A stretch of 64,000 bases of DNA from contig NZ_BMKE01000005.1 in NCBI RefSeq assembly GCF_014643915.1, forward strand, positions 43,123-107,122, read 5' to 3'. Both the position numbers and the translations under genes were made by a program. Positions within the stretch are counted from its first letter, which is position 1, and each line of letters starts with the position of its first letter. This document shows positions 1 through 8,689 of the stretch, one piece after another. A model generated the notes under the pieces. It made no database searches. It was not told where the DNA came from and saw nothing but the letters and a program-made list of their open reading frames with translations. The DNA is from Oceanisphaera marina (GTDB lineage Bacteria; Pseudomonadota; Gammaproteobacteria; Enterobacterales; Aeromonadaceae).

Positions 1-7
1 AAACATC

Positions 8-1126
8 TTGAATGACAAAGATCATATGATGGAAATTGAAGACATTATTGCCGAGAAAATCATTGCCCGCACCAAAGGCCTGATCCCCTACGACATCAAC
101 GTGATGAACAAGAAGGGAATCGTGGTGGCGTCTACCGATGTCAGCCGGGTGGGCCGGGTACACGAGGGCGCAAGCTGGGTGATACAGCACCAGAAATCGG
201 TCACGGTCGATCAGGCGGGTACCCGGTATTTGGCCGGTGCCAAGCCAGGAGTGAACCTGCCCATAGAGTATCAAGGTAACTGCATAGGGGTTGTGGGCAT
301 TACCGGCGATCCCGCTCAGGTCTGCGAGCTGGGCGCCTTGCTGAAAATGACTGCCGAGCTGTTGGTGGAACAAAGTCGGGAAAAAGACGCCGCATTGTTA
401 TTGCGTGTCGAGAAAGAGAATTGTCTCAAACAGCTGGTTTATGGCCAATTGGACGAGTCTGCCTTGCATGAGCGGTTGAAAGAGCTGCAGCTGCAGATCC
501 GCTATCCGGCACTGTGCATTACCATCAAACCCAAGAGTCACGCTCGTTTTTATCAACAGATTCTGGACCTGAATGCCGCACTGGATTTAAGTGTGAACGG
601 CCTGTTTTTTTATAGTCAGGAGTCAGGTTTAACCTTGATACTCGACGCCAAAGCAAAGGTTGATGCAAAAATAGCACAACTGGTCGACCTGCTTGCACAA
701 CCTGTGAGCATTGGTGTCGGCGTGACAGTCAACACTTTGTCGGAATTGGCACTTTCTTATGCAACCGCGATGGCTGCTCTGCAATTTGGGGCCGCAGATG
801 GTGCCAGCGGAGCTGCGACCTTGTATTCCTACGACAGCCATAAAGAAAAAATCATTATTGCTTCATTGGCCAAAGGCTGGCATCTGGCAGAGCTGACCAA
901 GGAGTATCGAGCGCTGATGGCACAAGACCCCAATGGTACGCTGCGCTTAACGCTGCATACGCTTATTTCTTCGTCGGCAGACATGCTGACCTGCGCCGGC
1001 AAGCTCAATATTCATAGAAATACCCTGCGCTATCGGCTCGATAGAATTCATGCGATTACCGGGGTGGATTACAAAAAGCTGGATCAACTGTTTCGGCTCT
1101 ATCTTGGCAAAATCATTCTCGATTAG
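8..1126 (+). CDS. cdaR: CdaR/SdaR-family sugar-diacid transcriptional regulator
   Basis: This is a cytoplasmic DNA-binding activator of the CdaR (PucR-like) family, which in enterobacteria senses glycerate or sugar diacids and switches on their catabolism. The N-terminal sugar-diacid recognition domain spans about residues 5-135 and contains INVMNKKG, HEGA and LPIEYQGN followed by GVVGITG. The C-terminus carries the PucR-type helix-turn-helix with the diagnostic string HRNTLRYRLDRI. At 372 aa it is close to the E. coli protein (385 aa). The start is unsure: the frame is open to the window edge, position 8 is TTG, and ATG codons lie at 26 and 29 without a clear ribosome binding site. Glycerate kinase follows on the same strand, which fits control of glycerate use. 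Confidence 0.85.
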   Translation: MNDKDHMMEIEDIIAEKIIARTKGLIPYDINVMNKKGIVVASTDVSRVGRVHEGASWVIQHQKSVTVDQAGTRYLAGAKPGVNLPIEYQGNCIGVVGITGDPAQVCELGALLKMTAELLVEQSREKDAALLLRVEKENCLKQLVYGQLDESALHERLKELQLQIRYPALCITIKPKSHARFYQQILDLNAALDLSVNGLFFYSQESGLTLILDAKAKVDAKIAQLVDLLAQPVSIGVGVTVNTLSELALSYATAMAALQFGAADGASGAATLYSYDSHKEKIIIASLAKGWHLAELTKEYRALMAQDPNGTLRLTLHTLISSSADMLTCAGKLNIHRNTLRYRLDRIHAITGVDYKKLDQLFRLYLGKIILD

Positions 1127-1244
1127 TTTGTAAAAGCGTGGCGCACAAAAACAAGCATGCCAGCTTGTGCTTTTGCACATGGTAATTGCCAACCAAAGCA
1201 CAGATACTGGTTTTCTCTTTGACGTCTACCATGAAGGTACTCAC

Positions 1245-2387
1245 ATGAAAAAAATTGTTATTGCTCCGGATTCTTTTAAAGAAAGCTTGTCCGCTCTGGA
1301 AGTGGCAGAAGCAGTCAAACAGGGTTTTCTCGCGGTTTTTCCTGATGCTGAGTACACCCTGGTTCCGATGGCAGATGGCGGAGAAGGGACGGTTGAAGCC
1401 TTGGTTGCGGTCACCGACGGCACCATAGTACGCACTCAGGTAACCGGCCCGCTGGGTAATCAGGTTGAGGCACACTACGGCTTGCTGGGCGATGGCAAAA
1501 CCGCCGTTATCGAGATGGCTTCTGCCTCTGGCCTGCACCATGTGGCACTGGAAGAACGCAATCCCTGTATTGCCACTTCCCGGGGCACCGGCGAGCTGAT
1601 CCGTCATGCCCTGGATGCCGGTGTGCGTCATATTATTGTTGGCCTTGGCGGCAGTGCCACCAACGATGCCGGTATGGGCATGCTGGCGTCGCTGGGAGCC
1701 CGGTTCACTGACGAACAAGGCAAAGTGATTGCCGACGGCGGTGCAGCACTTATCGACTTGAAGCACATTGATTTAAGCGAACTGCACCCTGCCATGGCCG
1801 ATTGTACTTTTGAAGTGGCATGCGACGTGGACAATCCACTGTTGGGTGACCGAGGCGCGACCGCTATTTTTGGTCCGCAAAAAGGCGCCACTGCCGAACA
1901 AAAAGTCACACTGGAGAACGCGCTAACGCATCTGGCCGATGTGATTGTGGCCAGCGGCTTTACCGATCAGCGAGAAAAAAAGGGCGCCGGCGCCGCAGGG
2001 GGTATGGGCTTTGGCATGATGACCTTTATGCAAGCCAGCTTTAGACCCGGTATTGACATCGTGGTTGAAGCAACCAAGCTGAAAGAAGCGGTAAAAGGCG
2101 CCGACCTGGTGATCACAGGTGAAGGTCGTATCGACAGCCAGACTATTTTTGGCAAGACGCCAATCGGCGTGGCCAAAACCGCTAAAATCTATGACATTCC
2201 CGTTATTGGCATTGCAGGCAGCATCAGTGATGACGTGGCCGTGGTCTGCGATCATGGTATTGATGCGGTATTCTCTATTATGCCGCGCGTGATGACGCTG
2301 AAAGAAGCCTTTGCCGGTGCCGAGAAGAACGTGACCTTTACCGCCAAAAACATCGCCACCCTGTTGGCCATGCAAAGCGCGAAGTAA
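1245..2387 (+). CDS. garK: Glycerate kinase (GarK/GlxK family)
   Basis: It phosphorylates D-glycerate with ATP (2-phosphoglycerate in the GarK/GlxK branch), feeding glycolysis, and is cytosolic. The 380-aa length is typical. Family hallmarks are the N-terminal APDSFKESLSA, the glycine-rich GGSATNDAGMGM at about residue 135, and GEGRIDSQT near residue 290. The ATG at 1245 is preferred over the upstream in-frame codon at 1167 because MKKIVIAPDSFK is the family N-terminus and GAAGG lies 8 bases upstream. It lies 118 bp downstream of the CdaR-type regulator, a common pairing. Transporter and aldolase/reductase genes of the pathway are not in the window. Garwood distinctions (GarK versus GlxK) cannot be made by eye. 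Confidence 0.9.
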   Translation: MKKIVIAPDSFKESLSALEVAEAVKQGFLAVFPDAEYTLVPMADGGEGTVEALVAVTDGTIVRTQVTGPLGNQVEAHYGLLGDGKTAVIEMASASGLHHVALEERNPCIATSRGTGELIRHALDAGVRHIIVGLGGSATNDAGMGMLASLGARFTDEQGKVIADGGAALIDLKHIDLSELHPAMADCTFEVACDVDNPLLGDRGATAIFGPQKGATAEQKVTLENALTHLADVIVASGFTDQREKKGAGAAGGMGFGMMTFMQASFRPGIDIVVEATKLKEAVKGADLVITGEGRIDSQTIFGKTPIGVAKTAKIYDIPVIGIAGSISDDVAVVCDHGIDAVFSIMPRVMTLKEAFAGAEKNVTFTAKNIATLLAMQSAK

Positions 2388-2414
2388 GTTTGCTGGTTAA
2401 GAGGGGTACGTGAA

Positions 2415-2438
2415 AGGTAAGGGGGAAACCCCTTACCT
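2415..2438 (+). other. Perfect 10-bp hairpin with GAAA loop, 3' of glycerate kinase
   Basis: AGGTAAGGGG and CCCCTTACCT are exact reverse complements around a GAAA loop, 28 bases after the glycerate kinase stop. There is no T-run directly after it, so it looks like a transcript-stabilising or processing hairpin rather than a terminator. A separate terminator follows at 2512. Confidence 0.6.
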
Positions 2439-2511
2439 GTAGATCTGCAAGCGCGTTCATCTTCAGCCATATTAACGGCATTCAGCATTTCTCGCATGAA
2501 CTTACAAAAGC

Positions 2512-2540
2512 AAAAAACCCGCTCAATTGAGCGGGCTTTT
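2512..2540. terminator. Bidirectional intrinsic terminator
   Basis: A perfect palindrome CCCGCTCAATTGAGCGGG (2518-2535) is flanked by an A-run on the left and CTTTT on the right. It can end glycerate kinase transcription on the plus strand and the tRNA-Val pair on the minus strand. Confidence 0.85.
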
Positions 2541-2547
2541 CAATGTT

Positions 2548-2624
2548 TGGTGCGTCCTAGTGGATTCGAACCACCGACCCCTACCATGTCAAGGTAGTGC
2601 TCTAACCAACTGAGCTAAGGACGC
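2548..2624 (-). tRNA. tRNA-Val(GAC), copy 2
   Basis: A complete 77-nt cloverleaf including encoded CCA: acceptor GCGTCCT/AGGACGC, D-arm GCTC/GAGC, anticodon loop TTGACAT (anticodon GAC) and T-loop TTCGAAT. It closely matches enterobacterial tRNA-Val(GAC). It is the promoter-distal gene of a two-tRNA unit, 15 bp after copy 1. Confidence 0.97.
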
Positions 2625-2639
2625 AGATTGCAACAAGTT

Positions 2640-2716
<77 letters not shown>

Positions 2717-2736
2717 ATCATGTCTGAGCGAGCGGT

Positions 2737-2765
2737 ATACTAGCCAAGGTACTAAAGACTGGCAA
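2737..2765 (-). promoter_or_regulatory. Sigma-70 promoter of the tRNA-Val pair
   Basis: Read on the minus strand, TTGCCA (2760-2765) and TAGTAT (2737-2742) are separated by exactly 17 bp and lie just upstream of the first tRNA-Val. The same TAGTAT box with a 17-bp spacer precedes the tRNA-fMet array at the other end of the window. Confidence 0.75.
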
Positions 2766-2805
2766 GCCTTTTTTGTTACTCTACAAACAGATGGAGAACT
2801 ATTGG

Positions 2806-3840
2806 TCAAGTTGGTGAAATATCGCACCGCTTTAAAAACGTTTGCCACACTCGGGCATGTTCAAGCGTGAGTTGTCGGTAGCGAACATACAGCTGACTGT
2901 TCAATCCCATTGCGATCTGCTGTTGATAAGCAAGCATCTGGGCGCGCTTGCTTTGCGGGGGAGCAAGCGTGCTTTGCAGCAGGGGCGCCAACTGTACAAA
3001 CTGGCGATCAATCTGGCTCAGATAGCGCTGAATATCCTTAATGTAATAATGCTGCATGGCATTGCGCAGTCGCTCGGCGTTTATTCGCCCGCCACGCTGA
3101 CAGTCATACTGCGCCAATGGCTGCAAGAACCCAATACTTTGCTCAAGGTAGTGGCCCGCACTGTGCAACGAGTAAAATAAACGGCCCAGATACGGATTCT
3201 GGTATAAGCCGGCCAATGCCTGGTTGAGTTGCCCGGCACTGAGCGGTTGTGTGTCCAGCTTACCTTGCGCCTTGCTCTGTAGTTGGGCGAACAAATCGAA
3301 CGCCCGTATCGTTGCCTGGTAGCCCACTTGCTGGTTGAAAGAAAGAGTCCTTGTGCGAGGAGTCAGCGCGGCGCGAATTTCGGGCTCTGCAACCATCATA
3401 TTCCAGTGAAATCCTGACAGCAGCGGGGCTTTTTGTTGTTCAATATCATGCAACCAGGTTTGCAGCTTGGGATCGGGGTGTGTGGCCTGACACAGTTGCA
3501 AGCCCTGTTGAAATTGCAGGTGATAGAACAGCTGACCGGCGGCACTCTGACTTTTACCGACCGGGCTGTTGTGTTCCCCGACCAGCGCAAGCAAATCACA
3601 TTGACCCAGCTTCAATGCATCCAGTACGCCGGTGCTGATGCGATCCTGCTCCAGTACCAGCTCGCGCTGGGCAGGCAAGGGTGGCAAGGTCGGGGCCGCT
3701 GTTAGCTCCGGCTCTGCTACCTCCAGTACATGAGCAACCCGTTTTAGATAAGTATGAAAATGGTGTTCCAGTTCGTCTTTTGGACTACATGCCATCAACA
3801 AGAGGCAGGTTAGCCCGATTATTATGTTCGACCCGTGCAT
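2806..3840 (-). CDS. DUF3080-type putative lipoprotein
   Basis: The function is unknown. The N-terminus has a short hydrophobic signal and a lipobox (LLMAC, Cys18), so it should be lipid-anchored in the envelope. The remaining roughly 325 residues are predicted soluble and Gln/Leu-rich with no catalytic motif I recognise. The overall look and the position beside a MATE pump match the DUF3080 family of marine gammaproteobacteria, recognised by eye. It overlaps the 3' end of norM by 56 bp in another frame and is probably cotranscribed with it. Confidence 0.7.
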   Translation of the reverse strand: MHGSNIIIGLTCLLLMACSPKDELEHHFHTYLKRVAHVLEVAEPELTAAPTLPPLPAQRELVLEQDRISTGVLDALKLGQCDLLALVGEHNSPVGKSQSAAGQLFYHLQFQQGLQLCQATHPDPKLQTWLHDIEQQKAPLLSGFHWNMMVAEPEIRAALTPRTRTLSFNQQVGYQATIRAFDLFAQLQSKAQGKLDTQPLSAGQLNQALAGLYQNPYLGRLFYSLHSAGHYLEQSIGFLQPLAQYDCQRGGRINAERLRNAMQHYYIKDIQRYLSQIDRQFVQLAPLLQSTLAPPQSKRAQMLAYQQQIAMGLNSQLYVRYRQLTLEHARVWQTFLKRCDISPT

Positions 3841-5173
3841 AAATCACCCGCAATCGCCATATTAATGAGAACGCCGCTATCGACAAGCCCGCCAAAAAAC
3901 CAATCCAGAAACCGTGAGGCCCCATAGAGGGCACAACCCAATCGGTCATGCCCAGCACCATGCCGATAGGCAAGCCACATAACCAGAACGACACAAAGGT
4001 AATATAAAAAATGGTCTGGGTATCTTTATAACCCCGTAATGCCGCGGCGGCAATCACCTGGGCCGAGTCTGATATTTGATACAAAGAGGCCAGTAGCAGC
4101 AAGCTGGCGGCCAGTTCGAGTACCTGGCTGTTATCGGTATATAAACTGCCAATCCAATAGCGGCCCCATACGGTAGCCAGTGCCGTCAGCAAGGCCACCA
4201 AACACCCTAGAATAATGCCAGCAATACTGATCCGTTTGGCTCTTTCTGCCTGTTTTTCTCCCAAACAGTGACCAACGCGTATGGTCATGGCCATGCCAAG
4301 ACTTAGCGGTATCATAAAAATGATGCTTGAAAAGTTTATGGCAATTTGGTGTCCGGCAACAATTTCTGCTCCAAAAGGAGCTAATAATAGCGCCACCACG
4401 GTAAACAGGGTGACTTCACAGAAAATGGCCAGCGCAATGGGGAAGCCAAGGCGAAACAAGCGACCTATTTGTGGCCAGTTTGGTGCGCTTAATGTGGAAA
4501 ACACCATAAATGGCCGCAGTAGCGGTGAGCGCCGAGTATAAATGACCATGCCAATCAGCATCACCCAGAACACCAATGCCGAAGCATAACCACAGCCCAC
4601 GCCGCCCAGTGCGGGCATGCCAAATTTGCCATGGATCAGCACATAGTTGGCTGGAATATTCACCATCAAGCCGAGAAAGCCGATGAGCATGGTAGGCAGG
4701 GTATGTGACAAGCCCTCACTGAAGTTACGCAATACCTGATACAAGGCATAGGCGGGCATGCCCCACAAGATGGCATGCAAATAACCGGCGGTTTTTTCTG
4801 CCAGCAAAGGCTCTACGTTCATCCAGTGCAAAGCCTGTGGCGAATAATAGAGCGCCAGCATGGCAGGCAGGGTCACCAACAGGGTTAACCAAAAACCTTG
4901 ATGCACGGCACTGGCCACCTCGCCATGACGACGAGCGCCATTCAATTGCGATATAATGGGCGTCAGCGCCATAATCACGCCTTGAACCAGGAGAATAAGC
5001 GGCAGCCAAAAACTGGTGGCCACGGCGACCGCGGCCAGATCGGTGGCACTGACCTGGCCGGCCATGACGGTATCCACAAAGCTCATGGTGGTCTGTGCTA
5101 CCTGGGCGACCAGAATAGGGCCACATAACCGCAATAAACGGGGAATTTCATATAAATAAGGCTTCAAGGCCAT
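3785..5173 (-). CDS. norM: MATE-family multidrug efflux pump NorM
   Basis: An inner-membrane antiporter that exports cationic drugs and dyes in exchange for Na+ or H+. The 462-aa protein has the usual 12 hydrophobic segments in two halves. Family strings include AQTTMSFVDTVMAG near the N-terminus, ALTPIISQLNG, and GGVGCGYAS and SDSAQVIAAAALRGYKDT in the two halves. The start at 5173 (MALKPYLYEIPRLL) is chosen because the 78 upstream in-frame codons are not MATE-like. It is transcribed divergently from riboflavin synthase, as in E. coli (mdtK/ribC). Confidence 0.92.
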   Translation of the reverse strand: MALKPYLYEIPRLLRLCGPILVAQVAQTTMSFVDTVMAGQVSATDLAAVAVATSFWLPLILLVQGVIMALTPIISQLNGARRHGEVASAVHQGFWLTLLVTLPAMLALYYSPQALHWMNVEPLLAEKTAGYLHAILWGMPAYALYQVLRNFSEGLSHTLPTMLIGFLGLMVNIPANYVLIHGKFGMPALGGVGCGYASALVFWVMLIGMVIYTRRSPLLRPFMVFSTLSAPNWPQIGRLFRLGFPIALAIFCEVTLFTVVALLLAPFGAEIVAGHQIAINFSSIIFMIPLSLGMAMTIRVGHCLGEKQAERAKRISIAGIILGCLVALLTALATVWGRYWIGSLYTDNSQVLELAASLLLLASLYQISDSAQVIAAAALRGYKDTQTIFYITFVSFWLCGLPIGMVLGMTDWVVPSMGPHGFWIGFLAGLSIAAFSLIWRLRVIYARVEHNNRANLPLVDGM

Positions 5174-5339
5174 GTTATTCTCACTTGCAAAAGAAAAGAG
5201 GTTTGTCGAATAGCGGGGAAGTGCGCATTTTGGGTGTTCACTTTGGTAACAAATACTGAAGAATCGACAATCATTGGGAATATAGCCTTGATGGCTGCTT
5301 TTTCCCACTATCTTTAACTGACATTTTAAAGGAAAAATC

Positions 5340-5945
5340 ATGTTTACCGGAATCGTGCAAGGCCAAGGCACCCTATTGAATATTATCGACAAACAAGACT
5401 TCCGCACTCACCAGGTGCAATTACCTGGCCAATTGTTGCCGGGCCTTGAGTTGGGCGCTTCTGTTGCACACAACGGCTGCTGTTTGACGGTAACGGCCAT
5501 TGATGGTCAGCAGGTGAGTTTTGATCTGATGCAGGAAACCTTGCGGGTGACCAATCTAGGTCAGCTTGTAGTAGGGGATAAGGTTAACCTGGAAAGGGCC
5601 GCGCGCTTTGGTGATGAAATTGGTGGTCATGCCATGTCGGGCCACATTATGGCCATGAGCGCCTTGCTGGAGCGTCAGACCAGCGAGACCAACACCACCT
5701 TGTGGTTTGCCTTGCCAGAGAACCTGGCAAAATATGTGTTTACCAAGGGGTACATTGGTATAGACGGCATTAGCCTGACTCTGGGGGCGGTGCAGTCCGA
5801 TCGCTTTGCCGTGCATCTTATCCCGGAAACCCTGGCACGCACCAACCTGGGCCGGATCAGGGAAGGGGCCCAGGTAAACATAGAGATAGACCCCCAGACT
5901 CAAGCCATCGTCGATACGGTAGAGCGGGTCATGGCCAGCCGATGA
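5340..5945 (+). CDS. ribE: Riboflavin synthase alpha chain
   Basis: It dismutates two 6,7-dimethyl-8-ribityllumazine molecules into riboflavin and a pyrimidinedione in the cytosol (gene named ribC or ribE). The 201-aa chain consists of two lumazine-binding beta-barrel repeats. The first starts with the invariant MFTGIVQG and carries NGCCLTV and SGHIM. The second carries GYIGIDGISLTLG. AAAGGA lies at good distance before the ATG. It stands alone, divergent from norM, and not in a rib operon. Confidence 0.95.
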   Translation: MFTGIVQGQGTLLNIIDKQDFRTHQVQLPGQLLPGLELGASVAHNGCCLTVTAIDGQQVSFDLMQETLRVTNLGQLVVGDKVNLERAARFGDEIGGHAMSGHIMAMSALLERQTSETNTTLWFALPENLAKYVFTKGYIGIDGISLTLGAVQSDRFAVHLIPETLARTNLGRIREGAQVNIEIDPQTQAIVDTVERVMASR

Positions 5946-6053
5946 TTCAGGTTGCGCTGTCTAGGCTGTGCTTGATAGACAGCGGACCTTGCATGCCGGC
6001 AATCACCAATATTATGCCAACATGCAGACTATTATTTTACCAATGTCGCGACT

Positions 6054-6257
6054 TCAGAAAATTTGTTCGTCGTCGGCATCAATACTCACCTCGACCTGGT
6101 CAGTCATCTCATTACGAGTCACCGTCAGATGCATGGGATTACAGCAGGCTCTGCAATCTTCATAGTAGTTTTGATCGCCCTCGGACGCATCCACCACAAT
6201 GTTGGTATGATGCCCGCAATGAGGGCAATGAATCGTCTGCTCAAAATAATCTCGCAT
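6054..6257 (-). CDS. CPXCG-motif cysteine-rich small protein
   Basis: A 67-aa acidic protein with CPHC at residues 11-14 and CRACC at 35-39, which together look like a small zinc ribbon. It belongs to the CPXCG cysteine-rich family of unknown role found widely in Gammaproteobacteria. AAGGAG lies just before the ATG. No signal peptide is present, so it should be cytosolic. Confidence 0.85.
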   Translation of the reverse strand: MRDYFEQTIHCPHCGHHTNIVVDASEGDQNYYEDCRACCNPMHLTVTRNEMTDQVEVSIDADDEQIF

Positions 6258-6345
6258 CTGCTGGCTCCTTCACATCAATAGATTGAACAACACAAGTTAC
6301 CACATCAGGTACTGCACATTGATGACTGCTCACCCGGTTACCGCA

Positions 6346-7092
6346 TCAGGCCTCACTTAGCCCGCGGCTCGAACGTCCGCCATCCAGTGCAATAATCTGG
6401 CCGGTCAAATAAGCCGGGCCACCCAGCAAAAAGGCCGCCGTTTCGGCGATTTCTTGTACCTGACCCAACCGCCCCATGGGTATTGTGGCCAATACCTGCT
6501 GTTTTTGCTCGGCAGTCAAATCATGAGCAGGCCAAATGATGGCCCCGGGGGCGATACCGTTTACTCGAATATCCGGTGCCAGTTCACAGGCCAACCCTCG
6601 GGTCAACGTGGCCAGTGCATTTTTTGCCATGCTGTATAACAAATGATGCTGCAGGCCTTTTTCCGCATGTATATCCACCATATTGATAATTGCGCCGTTA
6701 TGTTGGCGCAATGCCGGTATCAGAGCCTGGGTTAGAAAAAACGGTGCGGCGGCATTGGTGCTGATCAAATCCTGCCATTGTGCCGGAGTGCTCGATGTGA
6801 GCGGAGTCGGATAAAAGCTGGAAGCATTATTAATCACACCATCAAGGCGCCCAAAACAGGCCAGTACCCGATCGGCCATGTGAGCAAGTTGGTCTAGTTC
6901 GGTTAGATCCTGGCGAATAATCGCCACACTGTGAGGGGTGATGCCGTTCAGCTCTTGCTGCAGGGAAAGCGCGGCCGTTTCACTGGTGTGATAATGCAAC
7001 ACCAGACGATAACCCAACTGATGCAAATGCCGGCTTATCTCGGCCCCAATACGTTTGGCGGCGCCGGTTATCAAGATCACGGGTGATGACAT
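6346..7092 (-). CDS. Pteridine reductase-like short-chain dehydrogenase (FolM/PTR1 type)
   Basis: Probably an NADPH-dependent reductase of dihydropterins or dihydromonapterin. The 248-aa Rossmann protein has TGAAKRIG at residues 9-16, the TGxxxRxG form typical of PTR1/FolM rather than the standard TGxxxGxG. It also has NNAS at about 88-91, Asp140 where most SDRs have the catalytic Ser, and YSMAK at 153-157. The C-terminal LDGGRS is typical of SDRs. It starts 8 bp after the fructosamine kinase gene, so the two are probably cotranscribed. The substrate is inferred from these motif variants only. Confidence 0.8.
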   Translation of the reverse strand: MSSPVILITGAAKRIGAEISRHLHQLGYRLVLHYHTSETAALSLQQELNGITPHSVAIIRQDLTELDQLAHMADRVLACFGRLDGVINNASSFYPTPLTSSTPAQWQDLISTNAAAPFFLTQALIPALRQHNGAIINMVDIHAEKGLQHHLLYSMAKNALATLTRGLACELAPDIRVNGIAPGAIIWPAHDLTAEQKQQVLATIPMGRLGQVQEIAETAAFLLGGPAYLTGQIIALDGGRSSRGLSEA

Positions 7093-7100
7093 GGATGCTC

Positions 7101-7964
7101 CTAGCTGGAAAGTATGCGATTGACACTGCTGTTGGCCTGTTCACGATAGGGCTCGCCAAAATGACTGACGTGATTAAGCAGGTGATAAAGATGATAAATT
7201 TCACGTCGTTGTCTATAGCCTGGGTCTAGCGGCCACACGGTATTGTAGCCTTGATAGAATACATGAGGAAACTGACCAAATAGCTCCGTCATGGCGATAT
7301 CGATTTCCCGATCACCAAAATAACTCGCAGGGTCGAATACCACCGGCTGATTATCATGAAAAGCCACATTTCCCCGCCATAGATCGCCATGTAGCAAAGA
7401 GGCCGAAGGCTGATGGTGCACCAACCGGAGTTTGATTCCGGTGACAATGTCACCGATATCACCAAAATGGATCCCCTTGTCAGCCAAAATCGTCAACTGC
7501 CAGCCAATGCGTTGTTCGGCAAAAAAAGTTGACCACTTCTTGTGCCAGGCATTAGGTTGTACCGACAGCCCAAGAAAATTGTCTTCGTCCCAGCCGTACA
7601 TGGGTTGCTGCTGACTTTGATGCAGCCGAGCCAATTGCTGACCCAGTGCATACCAGGCCTGTTCGCAGCCCTCGTGAAAGGATAGGTAGGACAATACCAG
7701 AAAGCTGCTGCTTAGTGTGCTGCCACAGCAAACGGGCTTGGGCACCTGTAATGTATTGGCCGCCGCCAGATGCTCCAGGCTGGTCCATTCACAACGAAAT
7801 TTATCGATCTGTGCAGCGTCGTTTAATTTTACAAAGAATGCGGTGTCGCCATCATCAATACGAAAGGCACGATTAATGTCACCGCCCGCCAGTGGCTGCT
7901 TGTTCAACACACTGAAGTCGGTTTTTGTCGCTTCGCTGATCTGATTGGCAATAGTGGGCCACAT
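7101..7964 (-). CDS. Fructosamine kinase family protein
   Basis: A 287-aa kinase of the fructosamine/ketosamine-3-kinase family (E. coli YniA type), thought to phosphorylate sugar adducts on proteins or amines so that they decompose. It has an N-terminal GGDINRAFRI glycine-rich region, a Lys in FFVKLN, and the catalytic loop HGDLWRGN followed by FDPASYFGDRE, all typical of the family. The physiological substrate is not known. It lies directly upstream of the pteridine reductase-like gene. Confidence 0.87.
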   Translation of the reverse strand: MWPTIANQISEATKTDFSVLNKQPLAGGDINRAFRIDDGDTAFFVKLNDAAQIDKFRCEWTSLEHLAAANTLQVPKPVCCGSTLSSSFLVLSYLSFHEGCEQAWYALGQQLARLHQSQQQPMYGWDEDNFLGLSVQPNAWHKKWSTFFAEQRIGWQLTILADKGIHFGDIGDIVTGIKLRLVHHQPSASLLHGDLWRGNVAFHDNQPVVFDPASYFGDREIDIAMTELFGQFPHVFYQGYNTVWPLDPGYRQRREIYHLYHLLNHVSHFGEPYREQANSSVNRILSS

Positions 7965-8039
7965 AATGTCTCCCGGATACTGACGAAGATAGTGTCAACA
8001 TTATAGGCTATACATGACATTCACCATTGAGGAATGCTG

Positions 8040-8483
8040 ATGCTTGAACAATTGAAACAATGGTTTTCTGCCGACAATACAAGCGCTGACTCGACACCAG
8101 GCAAAGACGTGGCCATTACCGCCTTGCTCAGTGAAGTGATGCTGGCAGACGGTAATGCCAGTGAAGAAGAGCGGCAGACGCTTGAACATTTGCTGGTACG
8201 GTTAACCCGCCAAAATGCCGCTACCGTGCAGCAACTGCTTGCTGCTAACAAGGCGCAGCAAGACCAGATAGTCTCGCTTTATGAATTTACCGCCGAGCTG
8301 AAAACGCTGCCCATTGCAGAGCGGGAAGACATTCTGTTCGCCTTATGGGCGGTCGCCTTTAGTGATGGTCAGCTGGACCCGCAAGAAGAAGGCATTATCC
8401 GCCAGGTGGCAGATCTGCTGTACATCCCTCACAGCCGGTTTATCTGGCTTAAACATCAGGCTCAAGAAAAAGCTGGCCTTTAA
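8040..8483 (+). CDS. TerB-like protein
   Basis: A 147-aa cytosolic all-helical protein of the TerB/tellurite-resistance-like fold. It has the duplicated acidic pattern LADGNASEEE (about residues 38-47) and FSDGQLDPQEEG (about 103-114), which in TerB binds divalent metal. The role in this organism is unknown, and single-gene TerB homologues of this type are usually not linked to tellurite resistance. The ATG at 8040 is chosen over the one at 8034 because GAGG at 8029-8032 is well spaced only for the later codon. Confidence 0.8.
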   Translation: MLEQLKQWFSADNTSADSTPGKDVAITALLSEVMLADGNASEEERQTLEHLLVRLTRQNAATVQQLLAANKAQQDQIVSLYEFTAELKTLPIAEREDILFALWAVAFSDGQLDPQEEGIIRQVADLLYIPHSRFIWLKHQAQEKAGL

Positions 8484-8689
8484 GCCGCAACCCGGCATGG
8501 CGGGCGAGGGGGAGTTCTGATAAAGTTTCGCCCCCTAACCTGTGCCACCCCAACGTTTTAGTTCAAGGTGCGCCAAACTGGCAAGGTACGCCAGACGGTT
8601 AACAGCAATGAAGCTTGCGCAAAATCTGGGTTCATTTTCATACATTACATGTGCGCTTTGGTAGGGTGCACCACTGTTGAGGATATTTC

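Noticed and set aside
2806-3180. Plus-strand frames across the DUF3080 gene
   Set aside because: The minus-strand frame has a lipobox and continuous coding character; plus-strand frames do not.
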